This document shows positions 17,975 to 25,356 of a stretch of DNA of 64,000 bases, one piece after another. The stretch is from Arthrobacter_H rhombi (GTDB lineage Bacteria > Actinomycetota > Actinomycetes > Actinomycetales > Micrococcaceae). Every line of letters starts with the position of its first letter. The first letter of the stretch is position 1. The stretch is taken from assembly GCF_039526245.1 (NCBI RefSeq), contig NZ_BAAAIV010000011.1, forward strand, positions 208,409-272,408, written 5' to 3'. The notes under the pieces are model-generated. The model worked only from the letters and a program-made list of their open reading frames with translations, did not search any database and was not told where the DNA came from. A program made the position numbers and the translations under genes.

Positions 17975-18751
17975 CTAGTCCTGGCCGACCTGGCGGCGGC
18001 GGACCATGTAGACGCCGGCTCCGGCAGCGAGCAGGACCAGACCGCCACCCAGGGCGATCATGCCGTTATCCATCCCGGCGGTGCTGCCACCACCGGTTTC
18101 GGGGTTGCCGACCGGCATGTCCATCTGACCGGCGACCAACGTCCCGCACAGCGCGGGCGAAGTAGCCGCCAGCGGCAGCTTCGGATCCAGGTCCGACTTG
18201 GCGTTGGCAGCCTTCTTGTTGAGCGTGGCCGGGTCCAGCCCGTGGACGACGACGGTGCCGTTGCCGGCCTCGATGGCCTGGATGGTCTTCGCGTTCATCG
18301 TGAACGTGCGTTCGTAGGTGAAGCTGCCACCCATTCCGGCAACCTTCAGGTCCAAGGCTGCCTTGTCGCTCGTGTCCCCCTTGCTAGAGAGCGTGGTCCC
18401 GATCATGCCGTAGGACGGCATTCCCTCGGTGGTGCTGATGACCCCGTCACCGTTCTTGTCTGCCTTCATGGTCGGGCAGACGCCCTGCCCGCCCGTGGTG
18501 ATATGGACGTGCTGGACGTGCGGGTAGGGGGCGTCCATGAACGTCTCCGCCAGGCCGCTGACCTTCTCGGACACGGTGGCCTGATCGCCCTTGATGCTGA
18601 GCATCACCGTCCCGGTTCCGCCGCTTCCATTGAGTGCCTTGAGTTCGGTCTGGTAGGAGTGCGTTCCCTCATGCGCTGAAGCCCCTGCCGCAGTGGCAGC
18701 GACCATCCCCAACGCCATGACCGGAACGGCCAACATGTGTAGCTTTCTCAT
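17975..18751 (-). CDS. CHRD-domain surface protein with EF-hand-like loop and C-terminal sorting signal
   Basis: Secreted protein of 258 residues, probably wall-anchored. Residues 1-26 are a signal peptide cut near ASA. A CHRD-like beta domain follows, including HVQHVHIT. Inside it, residues 98-109 (DKNGDGVISTTE) match a calcium-binding EF-hand loop position by position. The C-terminus has NPETG (216-220), a hydrophobic segment (232-249) and the basic tail RRR, which is the architecture of a sortase substrate. The start at 18751 follows GAGGAAGG; an upstream in-frame extension lacks a signal peptide. It precedes the class F sortase in what looks like one operon. Function of the CHRD domain is poorly known. 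Confidence 0.82.
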   Translation of the reverse strand: MRKLHMLAVPVMALGMVAATAAGASAHEGTHSYQTELKALNGSGGTGTVMLSIKGDQATVSEKVSGLAETFMDAPYPHVQHVHITTGGQGVCPTMKADKNGDGVISTTEGMPSYGMIGTTLSSKGDTSDKAALDLKVAGMGGSFTYERTFTMNAKTIQAIEAGNGTVVVHGLDPATLNKKAANAKSDLDPKLPLAATSPALCGTLVAGQMDMPVGNPETGGGSTAGMDNGMIALGGGLVLLAAGAGVYMVRRRQVGQD

Positions 18752-18983
18752 CGGATTCTTACCTTCCTCGGTGGTGTCGTCCCTGTTGGGCGGCACGTGA
18801 GTTCGTGAATCAGAACTGTGTTGCACCTCACGTTCGGAGCCATGGGGCACCGCGGATTGGATATGTGGCAAGTATTTTTTTGATGAACCACATCGTCATA
18901 TGCAGGCGGGTTCCAGGGCGTGGCGCGTGCGGTGTGCGAGGCTGCCTTGGCCAGGTGTCGGCGACCGGCGGGAATTTGTGCGG

Positions 18984-19304
18984 CTATTCGCCCAATCCGG
19001 GAGTGCCCGTGAGGCGATACCGCCTCAGGACCAGGGCAAGGACCCAGCGCATTTCCGATCCAGGCGCCGGCAGGGTTTGTCGTATGGTGAGCCACGCATC
19101 CACATATGCGTCGCAGAGCAGCGCCTCAGTGCCCTCTTTGCGACCGAGAAGCCCCCGCGCCAATCCATACGTGACATGGCATGTGAGATCGTAGAACTCG
19201 CCCATGGCCTGGACATCGCCATGAGAGAGCCTCAGGGCGAGGGAGGTCAGTTCGTCTTGCTGGGGATTGCCTGGAGTGGGTTGATGCTTCCGAGGCCGGC
19301 TCAT
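18984..19304 (-). CDS. short sigma-70 region 2-like protein (region 4 absent)
   Basis: Protein of 106 residues resembling only the N-terminal half of an ECF sigma factor: a region-2-like helical stretch with ALRLSHGDVQAMGEFYDL and an ending ALVLRRYR. A complete ECF factor is about 170-200 residues and continues into region 4, which is missing here; the 230 bases after the stop show no region 4 in any frame. GAGG about 9 bases before the ATG at 19304 supports that start; an earlier ATG at 19352 is in frame. It lies upstream of the CHRD and sortase genes on the same strand. It may be a degraded regulator or a short regulatory protein. Confidence 0.5.
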   Translation of the reverse strand: MSRPRKHQPTPGNPQQDELTSLALRLSHGDVQAMGEFYDLTCHVTYGLARGLLGRKEGTEALLCDAYVDAWLTIRQTLPAPGSEMRWVLALVLRRYRLTGTPGLGE

Positions 19305-19661
19305 GCTTGTTGACCTCGACCGTCCAATGCCCGAAAGCCTTCGATGGAGCACAACATCCCCCTCTGCGGTGCTGCACGCCTTGCCGACTGCAGCAAGTCC
19401 AGTTTTACATTACGTGTTGAGGGTGTGCACTATTTTTGATTCTGTAGCGCGAAATGGTAGCAAGATGTGATCTCCAGGTTGTGCCGCACCAACTGATGAA
19501 CGTCAGTGCCAGAGCGCCAGAGGAGTGCGCGACGTTGCGAATCGGGCCGAAACCTCGGCTGTCAGATGGTACGGGTCCTTTATTTGCCTGGCCGCGATGC
19601 CGCCACCGCTCGGAAGTGGCTCGCAGAAGGTGGCGCGGCGGGCGGCCTCAAAGGCTGCTGG
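19305..19661. other. intergenic region without recognised gene
   Basis: 357 bases between the sigma-like gene and the CopD gene, both on the minus strand. It holds the presumed promoter of the sigma-like gene, including an AT-rich patch around 19400-19445. After the CopD stop the same frame stays open for about 53 codons without any recognisable domain. I see no terminator with a T-run and no RNA gene. Confidence 0.6.
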
Positions 19662-20693
19662 TCAGGCGCCGGGCGGTACGGTGCGACTCAGCACGGCGGC
19701 GACGGCCATGGTCGAGGTCATGATCAGGATCTCCAGGCCGATCAACCGCCAAACAGGTGCGGTCGGCATCTTTCCGGAACGTACGGCGGCGACCATCCAG
19801 CGACGGTGCAGATACCCGATCACTCCGAGCCCGATCATGGCGCCGGTCTTCACGAGGACGAGGATCCCGTAGGGGGTGAGGAGCGCATCCAGCGATCCAA
19901 TGCGGAGCACCGCGGTGGCCACACCCGAGGCGAACACGGCAGCATAGGCGATTCCGGCGAGCAGGGAAAAGCGTGTGAAGGTCCCGAGCGATTCCCCAGC
20001 CGTGCTCTGTCCAGGGCGGAGCAGATCCGCCAGCAGGCCCAGCACGATCACCCCACCGACCCAGACCGCGACGCCCAGCACGTGCAAGGCCAACGCAGTG
20101 GAGGCCCAGGGGACGTGGGTCGAGAGGGCATGGCCGTCCATGGACAGCGGCATGACCGCCGTGGCGGCGAGGGCGAACGCCGCCAGGTGCGCGTCGCCGC
20201 CCGGGCGAACCACGAGCAGGACCAGTACCACGAGTGCCACGGCCAGCACCACGGCACGGGCCCGTCCCGGTTCCGTGCCCCAGACATAGGTTTCGAATTC
20301 CGTGACGACACCGCGGTGGACGGAGAGCGGTTGCCCGAGGGTATCGGCGAACGTGAAGGCCAAGACGGCCGAGGCCGAAGCCGCCCACGCGATGGCTGCC
20401 CACCGCCCCGCGGACACGAGGCGGTCTGCCATCCGTGGATGCTTGAAGGTGGACGGGAGGACGCCCCAGGTGAAGGCCAGCGAACCCAGGACCACCGAGA
20501 GGGCCACATGATGGACGGCCAGCGCGGCGGGCAGCCCCCAGCGGACCAGGGCGCCGGGGTCGCCCAGGACGCGGGGTGCTGCGGTGCCGGCGACCGCCAA
20601 CGCGCCGGCGAGGACCACGGCCGTCAGCGCGATGACCCCGCCGAGGCCCAGCGAGCGCCGAAGGGATCCCCGGGGCGGCGAGATGCTGGTCAT
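19662..20693 (-). CDS. CopD-domain membrane protein
   Basis: Integral membrane protein of 343 residues with about eight to nine helices and a CopD core (ALHVLGVAVWVGGVIVLGLL near residue 210 is the diagnostic segment with conserved His and Trp). CopD proteins are linked to copper uptake or supply to cuproenzymes. In many actinobacteria the CopD domain is fused to a CtaG-like cytochrome c oxidase assembly domain in a protein of about 650-700 residues. Here the chain stops right after the CopD part (SRTVPPGA), so the second half is absent. Start ATG at 20693; no strong ribosome site was identified. Confidence 0.83.
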   Translation of the reverse strand: MTSISPPRGSLRRSLGLGGVIALTAVVLAGALAVAGTAAPRVLGDPGALVRWGLPAALAVHHVALSVVLGSLAFTWGVLPSTFKHPRMADRLVSAGRWAAIAWAASASAVLAFTFADTLGQPLSVHRGVVTEFETYVWGTEPGRARAVVLAVALVVLVLLVVRPGGDAHLAAFALAATAVMPLSMDGHALSTHVPWASTALALHVLGVAVWVGGVIVLGLLADLLRPGQSTAGESLGTFTRFSLLAGIAYAAVFASGVATAVLRIGSLDALLTPYGILVLVKTGAMIGLGVIGYLHRRWMVAAVRSGKMPTAPVWRLIGLEILIMTSTMAVAAVLSRTVPPGA

Positions 20694-20899
20694 GGTGTGT
20701 GGTCCTTGCTCGACGGCAGTGGGGGAAGTCCTTCACCTGATGTTCGGAGCCGGGGTCATGTCCGGATGGGGTGTCACCCCCGCACGGGTGGGAACCACTT
20801 GCCGATGGGCCTGGTGACGGGGACAGCCGGTACTCTGGTCGCACACGAAAAGGCGTCGGGGCTCCCCGCGCGTGGGGACAGGACGAGGAGGGATCCACC

Positions 20900-21739
20900 A
20901 TGACGGTATTGATCGCCGGGTGCGGAGACCTGGGTACCGAGGCGGGGCTGCGGTTTGCCGCTGCCGGGCACCGGGTCGTCGGCTGGAGGCGCTCGCCAGG
21001 GCTGCTGCCTGACGCCATCGAGGGGGTGTCAGCCGACCTGGCGGGTGAGCTGCCGGCGATTCCCGCCGACACCGACATCGTGGTCTTCGCGCCGGCGGCG
21101 GGGGAGCGCAGCGTCGAGGCCTACCGCCGGGTCTACCTGGAGGGGCTGTCCCACGTGCTCGACGCCCTGGAACGCGAAGGCATCATTCCGCGCCGCATCC
21201 TGCTGGTCTCCTCCACGGCAGTCAACGCCGAAACCGATGGAGCCTGGGTCGATGAGTCCACTGCGGTCGAGCCGCCCACGGAAACCGCGGAGATCACCTA
21301 TGCCACGGAGCAGTTGCTGGCGGCCCGCGCATCGCAGGGGATCGTGCTGCGCCTATCGGGGATCTATGGTCCCGGGCGCACCTGGCTGATCGAGAAGGTC
21401 CGCAAGGGAACCACCGGCGACGGTCCGGTCCGCTACACCAACAGGATCCACCGCGATGATGCCGCCGCGGCCATCGTGCACCTGGCCAGCGCAGTTTCCG
21501 ATCCCGCACCGGTCTACCTCGGTGTCGACGAGGCGCCGGCCCCCAACGTCGAGGTCTTCGCCTACCTCGCCGAGCAGCTTGGTGTCGACGGCCAGCCGGG
21601 CCCCGCCGCCAGCGCACGGGCCACCGGCAAGCGGCTGCGCGGTGACCTGCTGCGCTCCACCGGATTCACCTTCACCTATCCGACGTACCGGCAAGGCTAC
21701 GCCGCGGTCCTCGCGGGCCACGGCATCCGCCACCCTTGA
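20900..21739 (+). CDS. NAD(P)-binding SDR/epimerase-like protein (YeeZ type)
   Basis: Rossmann-fold protein of 279 residues of the atypical short-chain dehydrogenase/epimerase group. The N-terminus MTVLIAGCGDLGTEAG is a dinucleotide-binding loop (GxGxxG). SSTAVN and the later ITYATEQLLAA contain the region where the usual YxxxK would lie, but the Lys is not conserved (Tyr followed by ATEQ), as is common in the YeeZ group of unknown substrate. HRDDAAAAIVHL fits the extended SDR pattern. The start follows GAGGAGGG by 7 bases; the open frame upstream of it has no ribosome site. It is a single gene convergent with catA across a hairpin terminator. Confidence 0.82.
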   Translation: MTVLIAGCGDLGTEAGLRFAAAGHRVVGWRRSPGLLPDAIEGVSADLAGELPAIPADTDIVVFAPAAGERSVEAYRRVYLEGLSHVLDALEREGIIPRRILLVSSTAVNAETDGAWVDESTAVEPPTETAEITYATEQLLAARASQGIVLRLSGIYGPGRTWLIEKVRKGTTGDGPVRYTNRIHRDDAAAAIVHLASAVSDPAPVYLGVDEAPAPNVEVFAYLAEQLGVDGQPGPAASARATGKRLRGDLLRSTGFTFTYPTYRQGYAAVLAGHGIRHP

Positions 21740-21746
21740 CGCAGCT

Positions 21747-21774
21747 CAGGGCCGACCCGGACGGGTCGACCCTG
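21747..21774. terminator. bidirectional hairpin terminator
   Basis: CAGGGCCGACCCG and CGGGTCGACCCTG are 13-base arms complementary at 12 positions, separated by two bases. They sit in the 60-base gap between the convergent SDR gene and catA. Confidence 0.6.
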
Positions 21775-21799
21775 TACTGGTGCCGGTGGTGGGGCGGTG

Positions 21800-22660
21800 C
21801 TACTTCTGCGTCGGATCCAGCACGAAGTCGTAGTCGACCTGGACGCCGGTGCCCGAGGCTGCTGGCTTCGGGTCCAGCACCAGTTCCGGCTTCACCGCGG
21901 TGGCGATGTCGTCGTCGTTGTGCGGATCGCCCGGGAAGTACAGCTGGGCGGTCAGCAGCTCGTGGCCGGGGGCGGAGACCTTCAGGTGCAGGTGGGCCGG
22001 GCGCCAGGCGTGCCAGCCGGCGGCGGCGATCAGCTGGCCGCAGGCGCCGTCCGTCGGGATCTGGTAGGGCGCGGGCTGCATCGTGTTGATCTGGAAGTGG
22101 CCCTCGGCATCGGCGATGAACGTGCCGCGCAGGTTCCACTCGGGCAGGCCCGGGGCGAACTGCGAGTAGAAGCCGTCGGAGTCCGCGTGCCACAGCTCCA
22201 CCTTGGCGTTCGGCAGTGCCGATCCGTCGGTGCCGCGGACCTGGCCCTGGAAGAGCAGCGGGGTCCCGTGCTCGTCCTCGCGCATGGAGATCGTGGCGGG
22301 GGAGTCCTGGCTCGGCGCGTCGGGGATGTAGTACGGGCCCTCGATGGAACCCTTGTTGCCCTCGCGGTGATCGGTGGCCACGTCTTCCACCGAGTGCTCC
22401 AGCCACACGTCCAGGAACAGCGGCCATTCGCCGTCCTCGCCGACCTTGATCAGCCAGGCCTTCAGGGCGTTGAACTCGTCGTAGCTGACGCGCTCTTCCA
22501 GGACGATGTCGTTCGCTGCCTTCACGAGCTTGCTGGCCAGCGTGTTGACGCGCTCGACGGACACGTCGGCGGTGCCGATCTTGCCGGACTCGCGGAAGCG
22601 GTCGGTGGCGGCATTGCCGGACTTGGCGGCGCTGGCTTCGGCTGTGGTTTCGGCGGTCAT
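21800..22660 (-). CDS. catA: catechol 1,2-dioxygenase
   Basis: Intradiol ring-cleavage dioxygenase of 286 residues converting catechol to cis,cis-muconate in the beta-ketoadipate pathway. The non-haem iron(III) ligands align with the known enzymes: Tyr165 (in DGFYSQF), Tyr199 (in APYQIP), His223 and His225 (in RPAHLHLKV). The N-terminal helical linker domain of about 100 residues is present. It is the third catabolic gene of the cluster, separated from catC by 168 bases that hold a LysR-type site (22777-22795), so it has its own promoter. The later pathway enzymes are not in this window. Confidence 0.95.
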   Translation of the reverse strand: MTAETTAEASAAKSGNAATDRFRESGKIGTADVSVERVNTLASKLVKAANDIVLEERVSYDEFNALKAWLIKVGEDGEWPLFLDVWLEHSVEDVATDHREGNKGSIEGPYYIPDAPSQDSPATISMREDEHGTPLLFQGQVRGTDGSALPNAKVELWHADSDGFYSQFAPGLPEWNLRGTFIADAEGHFQINTMQPAPYQIPTDGACGQLIAAAGWHAWRPAHLHLKVSAPGHELLTAQLYFPGDPHNDDDIATAVKPELVLDPKPAASGTGVQVDYDFVLDPTQK

Positions 22661-22776
22661 GGTGACTCCTTCGTCATTCGTGACGTCGTTTCCGGGCGAT
22701 GGCCTCGCGGGGTGTGATCGGCGTCATGTTTCTGCTGTTGAGGATCAATCTAGACCCTCACATTGTGCCAAGGGAA

Positions 22777-22795
22777 ATACCCATTTCGTCAGTAT
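22777..22795. promoter_or_regulatory. LysR-type operator upstream of catA
   Basis: ATAC-N11-GTAT is a perfect dyad of the T-N11-A type bound by LysR regulators. It lies 117 bases upstream of the catA start and is embedded in GGGAAATACC, a block repeated at the second site upstream of the LysR gene. Confidence 0.7.
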
Positions 22796-22828
22796 TCGGA
22801 CGCTGGGCATATCAATCTTTCCGGGCGG

Positions 22829-23107
22829 CTAGCGGATCGAGTTGGGGTGCTTCGCCAGCGGGGTGACCTTGATGGTCATGTAGGCGTACATCGGGAAGCC
22901 GCTGAGGATCTCGTGCAACTCGTCGTTGGACTCGACGTCAAAGAGCGAATGGTTCGCGTATTCGCCCACGATCCGCCAGATCCCGGCCATCTTGCCCGAC
23001 TCCTGCAGGCCGGCCGAATAGGCCTTCTCGCGGACCTGGAAATCGGCGGTCTGCTCGGCGGTCAGGTGATCGGGAAAGCGCACGTCCATGCGGGCGAGGA
23101 ACATCAT
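22829..23107 (-). CDS. catC: muconolactone delta-isomerase
   Basis: Small isomerase of 92 residues converting muconolactone to beta-ketoadipate enol-lactone. Length and sequence (MFLARMDVRFP at the start, EKAYSAGLQESGKMAGIWRI, then DELHEILSGFPMY) match the family closely; the active enzyme is a large oligomer of ferredoxin-like subunits. Two adjacent ATG codons follow AGGAG; the first (23107) was chosen, the second is equally possible. It lies 58 bases after catB and before catA on the same strand. Confidence 0.95.
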   Translation of the reverse strand: MMFLARMDVRFPDHLTAEQTADFQVREKAYSAGLQESGKMAGIWRIVGEYANHSLFDVESNDELHEILSGFPMYAYMTIKVTPLAKHPNSIR

Positions 23108-23165
23108 GGTGACTCCTGTCGGTGGGGTGGTGGGGTGTACGACGGCGGGGTGCCGGGTGCCGCGC

Positions 23166-24266
23166 TTAGTCCTGACGGTAGCGGGCGAGCTTGTCCTCGT
23201 CGATGGCTGCGCCAACGCCGGGAACCTCGCGGACGCGGATGCGCCCGTCGGTGATGGCCAGCGGCTCGGCCAGCAGGTCATCCGACATGTCCAGGAAGTT
23301 GGAGAGTTCCCCGGCCCGGCGGCTGGAGGCCTCGTGGGCGGCGCCGAAGGTGACGGTGGCCAGCGAGCCGACCTGGGTGTCGATCTGGTTGCCCATCGTC
23401 ACGTCCACGCCGAGCCCGGTGCACAACCCCAGGATCTCGGTGGCCTCGGTGAAACCGCTGCGCGCGGTCTTGATGCAGATCGCGTTGGAACCGCCGGAGA
23501 GCAGCTCGCGGGAGACATCGCCGGCGGTAGGCACCGACTCGTCGCCGACGATCGGGATCGGGGACTTCTCCACGAGCCTGCGCCGGGACATCGCCTCCTT
23601 GGCGTCGCACGGTTCCTCGAGCATCGTCAGGCCCAGGCCCTCGGTGCGCCGCAGCACCTGCATCGCCTCGTTGGCGCTCCAGCCGCGGTTGGCATCGAGG
23701 TAGAGCTCGACGTCGTCGCCGAGCCCCTCGCGCAGGACGTGGCAGGCCTCGATGTCTAGGCCCAGCGGGCGCCGGCCGACCTTGAGCTTGAACGTGGTGA
23801 TCCCGTACTCCTGGCCAAAACGCAGCGCCTCGTCGAGCAGCTCCTGGGCGGGCTTGAAGCCGAGCATGTGGGACACGCGCATCGACTCGGTGTAGCCGCC
23901 CAGCAGCTTGTGCACCGGGGTGGCCGTGGCCTGGCCGATGAGGTCCCACAGGGCGATGTCCAGCGCCCCCTTGGCGACCTGGTTGTGGATCGTGCGGCGC
24001 AGCACCTCGTGGACGCGCTCGCGGTCGAACGGGTCCAGTCCGATCAGCTGCGGGGCGAAGACGTCCTCGGTGATGGTGCGGATGGATTGCTGGGTCTCGC
24101 CATAGGTGTACGGCCGCGGCGGTGCGTCGGCGGTGCCGACCAGGCCCTCATCGGTGTGCACACGGATCAATACGTGGTCGGCCGTCGTGACCTCCCCGGA
24201 AGCGAAGCGCAGGGGGTGGTTGTACGGAATGGCGTAGGGGATCGCTTCGATGCGTTCGATCTTCAC
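23166..24266 (-). CDS. catB: muconate cycloisomerase
   Basis: Enolase-superfamily enzyme of 366 residues converting cis,cis-muconate to muconolactone with a divalent metal. The KLKVG segment has the catalytic Lys pair pattern; YLDANRGWS carries the first metal Asp, MLEEPCDA the Glu and IVGDES the third acidic ligand. The GTG at 24266 was chosen as start: GGAAGG lies upstream and the GTG overlaps the stop of the LysR gene (GTGA, 24263-24266), so catB is translationally coupled to its probable regulator. It is the first catabolic gene of the LysR-catB-catC transcript. Confidence 0.94.
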   Translation of the reverse strand: MKIERIEAIPYAIPYNHPLRFASGEVTTADHVLIRVHTDEGLVGTADAPPRPYTYGETQQSIRTITEDVFAPQLIGLDPFDRERVHEVLRRTIHNQVAKGALDIALWDLIGQATATPVHKLLGGYTESMRVSHMLGFKPAQELLDEALRFGQEYGITTFKLKVGRRPLGLDIEACHVLREGLGDDVELYLDANRGWSANEAMQVLRRTEGLGLTMLEEPCDAKEAMSRRRLVEKSPIPIVGDESVPTAGDVSRELLSGGSNAICIKTARSGFTEATEILGLCTGLGVDVTMGNQIDTQVGSLATVTFGAAHEASSRRAGELSNFLDMSDDLLAEPLAITDGRIRVREVPGVGAAIDEDKLARYRQD

Positions 24267-25156
24267 TGGGTGTTTCCTTCCGGGTGGGCCCAGGGGGCGC
24301 ACAACTTCAGGAAGTTGTGCACCAGGGGGGCGTCGTTGCCGGCCTTCCAGCCCAGGGCCAGGTCGACGGTGGGTGCGTCGCGCAGGGGGCGGAACACCAC
24401 CCGCTGGCTGGAGGGCAGGCGTGCGGCAGTGGGCATGAGCGCGACGCCGAGTCCGGCGTCGACGAAGGTGAGCAGGGTCGAGGTCTCGCGGGCCACCTGG
24501 ACCACGCGGGGAATGAATCCGGCACGGCGGCAGGACTCCTGCACGATGAGGTTCACTGCGGAGCTGGCCGGGTAGCCGACGAAGGGTTCGTCGGCGAGGT
24601 CGGAGAGCGCCAGCTCCTCGCGTGCAGCCAACCGGTGCTTCTCGGGCAGGGCGACGCTGAGCCGGTCGTGTTCCAGGAACCTCAACTCGACGGCGGTGGA
24701 GCGCACCGGGGGGCGCAATACGGCGACGTCGAGGCGGCCCTCGACGAGGGCCTCCTCCATCTCGGGGGTCAGCATTTCGCCCTGGACATTCAGTTGCAGG
24801 CCGGGCATGTCCCGGCGGGCGGCCTCGACGATGCCGGGCATCAACCGGTAGGTCGCCGTGCCGGTGAAGCCGACGCGCAGCACGCCGCTGGCTCCGTCCC
24901 CGACGGTCCGCACGTCCTGGGCCAGCTGTTCCAGTTCGGCGAGCAGGTTGCGTGCCCGGCCCAGGAACATCTCTCCGGCAGGGGTCAGGTCAACCCGCCG
25001 GGTGGTCCGGGTCAGCAGGGGGGTGCCCAGCTGTTCCTCGAGCTGCTTGATCTGCTGGGACAGTGGCGGTTGGGCCATGTGCAGGCGCGCCGCGGCGCGG
25101 CCGAAGTGGCGTTCTTCGGCGACGGCGACGAAGTAGCGCAGGTGTCTGGTTTCCAT
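24263..25156 (-). CDS. LysR-family regulator of the cat genes
   Basis: Transcriptional regulator of 297 residues. The N-terminal winged helix reads FGRAAARLHMAQPPLSQQIKQLE in residues 18-40 (recognition helix at AQPPLSQQ). The rest is a two-lobed effector-binding domain, in CatR/CatM-type proteins the sensor of muconate. Unlike the classical arrangement, in which catR is divergent from catB, this gene is upstream on the same strand and overlaps catB by four bases. A LysR-type site 81-99 bases upstream of its start, shared with catA, suggests autoregulation. Confidence 0.9.
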   Translation of the reverse strand: METRHLRYFVAVAEERHFGRAAARLHMAQPPLSQQIKQLEEQLGTPLLTRTTRRVDLTPAGEMFLGRARNLLAELEQLAQDVRTVGDGASGVLRVGFTGTATYRLMPGIVEAARRDMPGLQLNVQGEMLTPEMEEALVEGRLDVAVLRPPVRSTAVELRFLEHDRLSVALPEKHRLAAREELALSDLADEPFVGYPASSAVNLIVQESCRRAGFIPRVVQVARETSTLLTFVDAGLGVALMPTAARLPSSQRVVFRPLRDAPTVDLALGWKAGNDAPLVHNFLKLCAPWAHPEGNTQ

Positions 25157-25236
25157 GGGGCTCCGATGATCCGGTCCGCGCGGTTGCCGCGGTGGCGTCT
25201 CGTGAGAACTCTAGGCCGGGCCGCTCGGAGGGGGAA

Positions 25237-25255
25237 ATACCTATTAGACGCCTAT
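25237..25255. promoter_or_regulatory. LysR-type operator upstream of the LysR-catBC operon
   Basis: ATAC-N11-CTAT, preceded by GGGAA, parallels the perfect ATAC-N11-GTAT site upstream of catA; ten bases (GGGAAATACC) are identical in both. It lies 81-99 bases before the LysR start. Confidence 0.65.
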
Positions 25256-25288
25256 TGAGAGCCTACGCGTCCTAATCCGAAAAAGGCA

Positions 25289-25318
25289 GGAGCTCCGCGG
25301 CGATGGCCGCGGAGCTCC
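25289..25318 (-). terminator. rho-independent terminator
   Basis: GGAGCTCCGCGGC and GCCGCGGAGCTCC are perfect 13-base arms with a 4-base loop. On the minus strand the stem is followed by CTGCCTTTTT, a proper T-run. It terminates the permease-monooxygenase transcript and insulates the LysR-cat promoter. Confidence 0.9.
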
Positions 25319-25356
25319 CGTTCCCCGGGTGGCCGGGGCGCCGGTGTGACGCAGGG

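Noticed and set aside
19565..19700. Plus-strand frame starting MVRVLYLPGRDAATARKWLAEGG as a possible transposase remnant.
   Set aside because: Runs antisense into the CopD gene, has no ribosome site, and the resemblance is too short to support.
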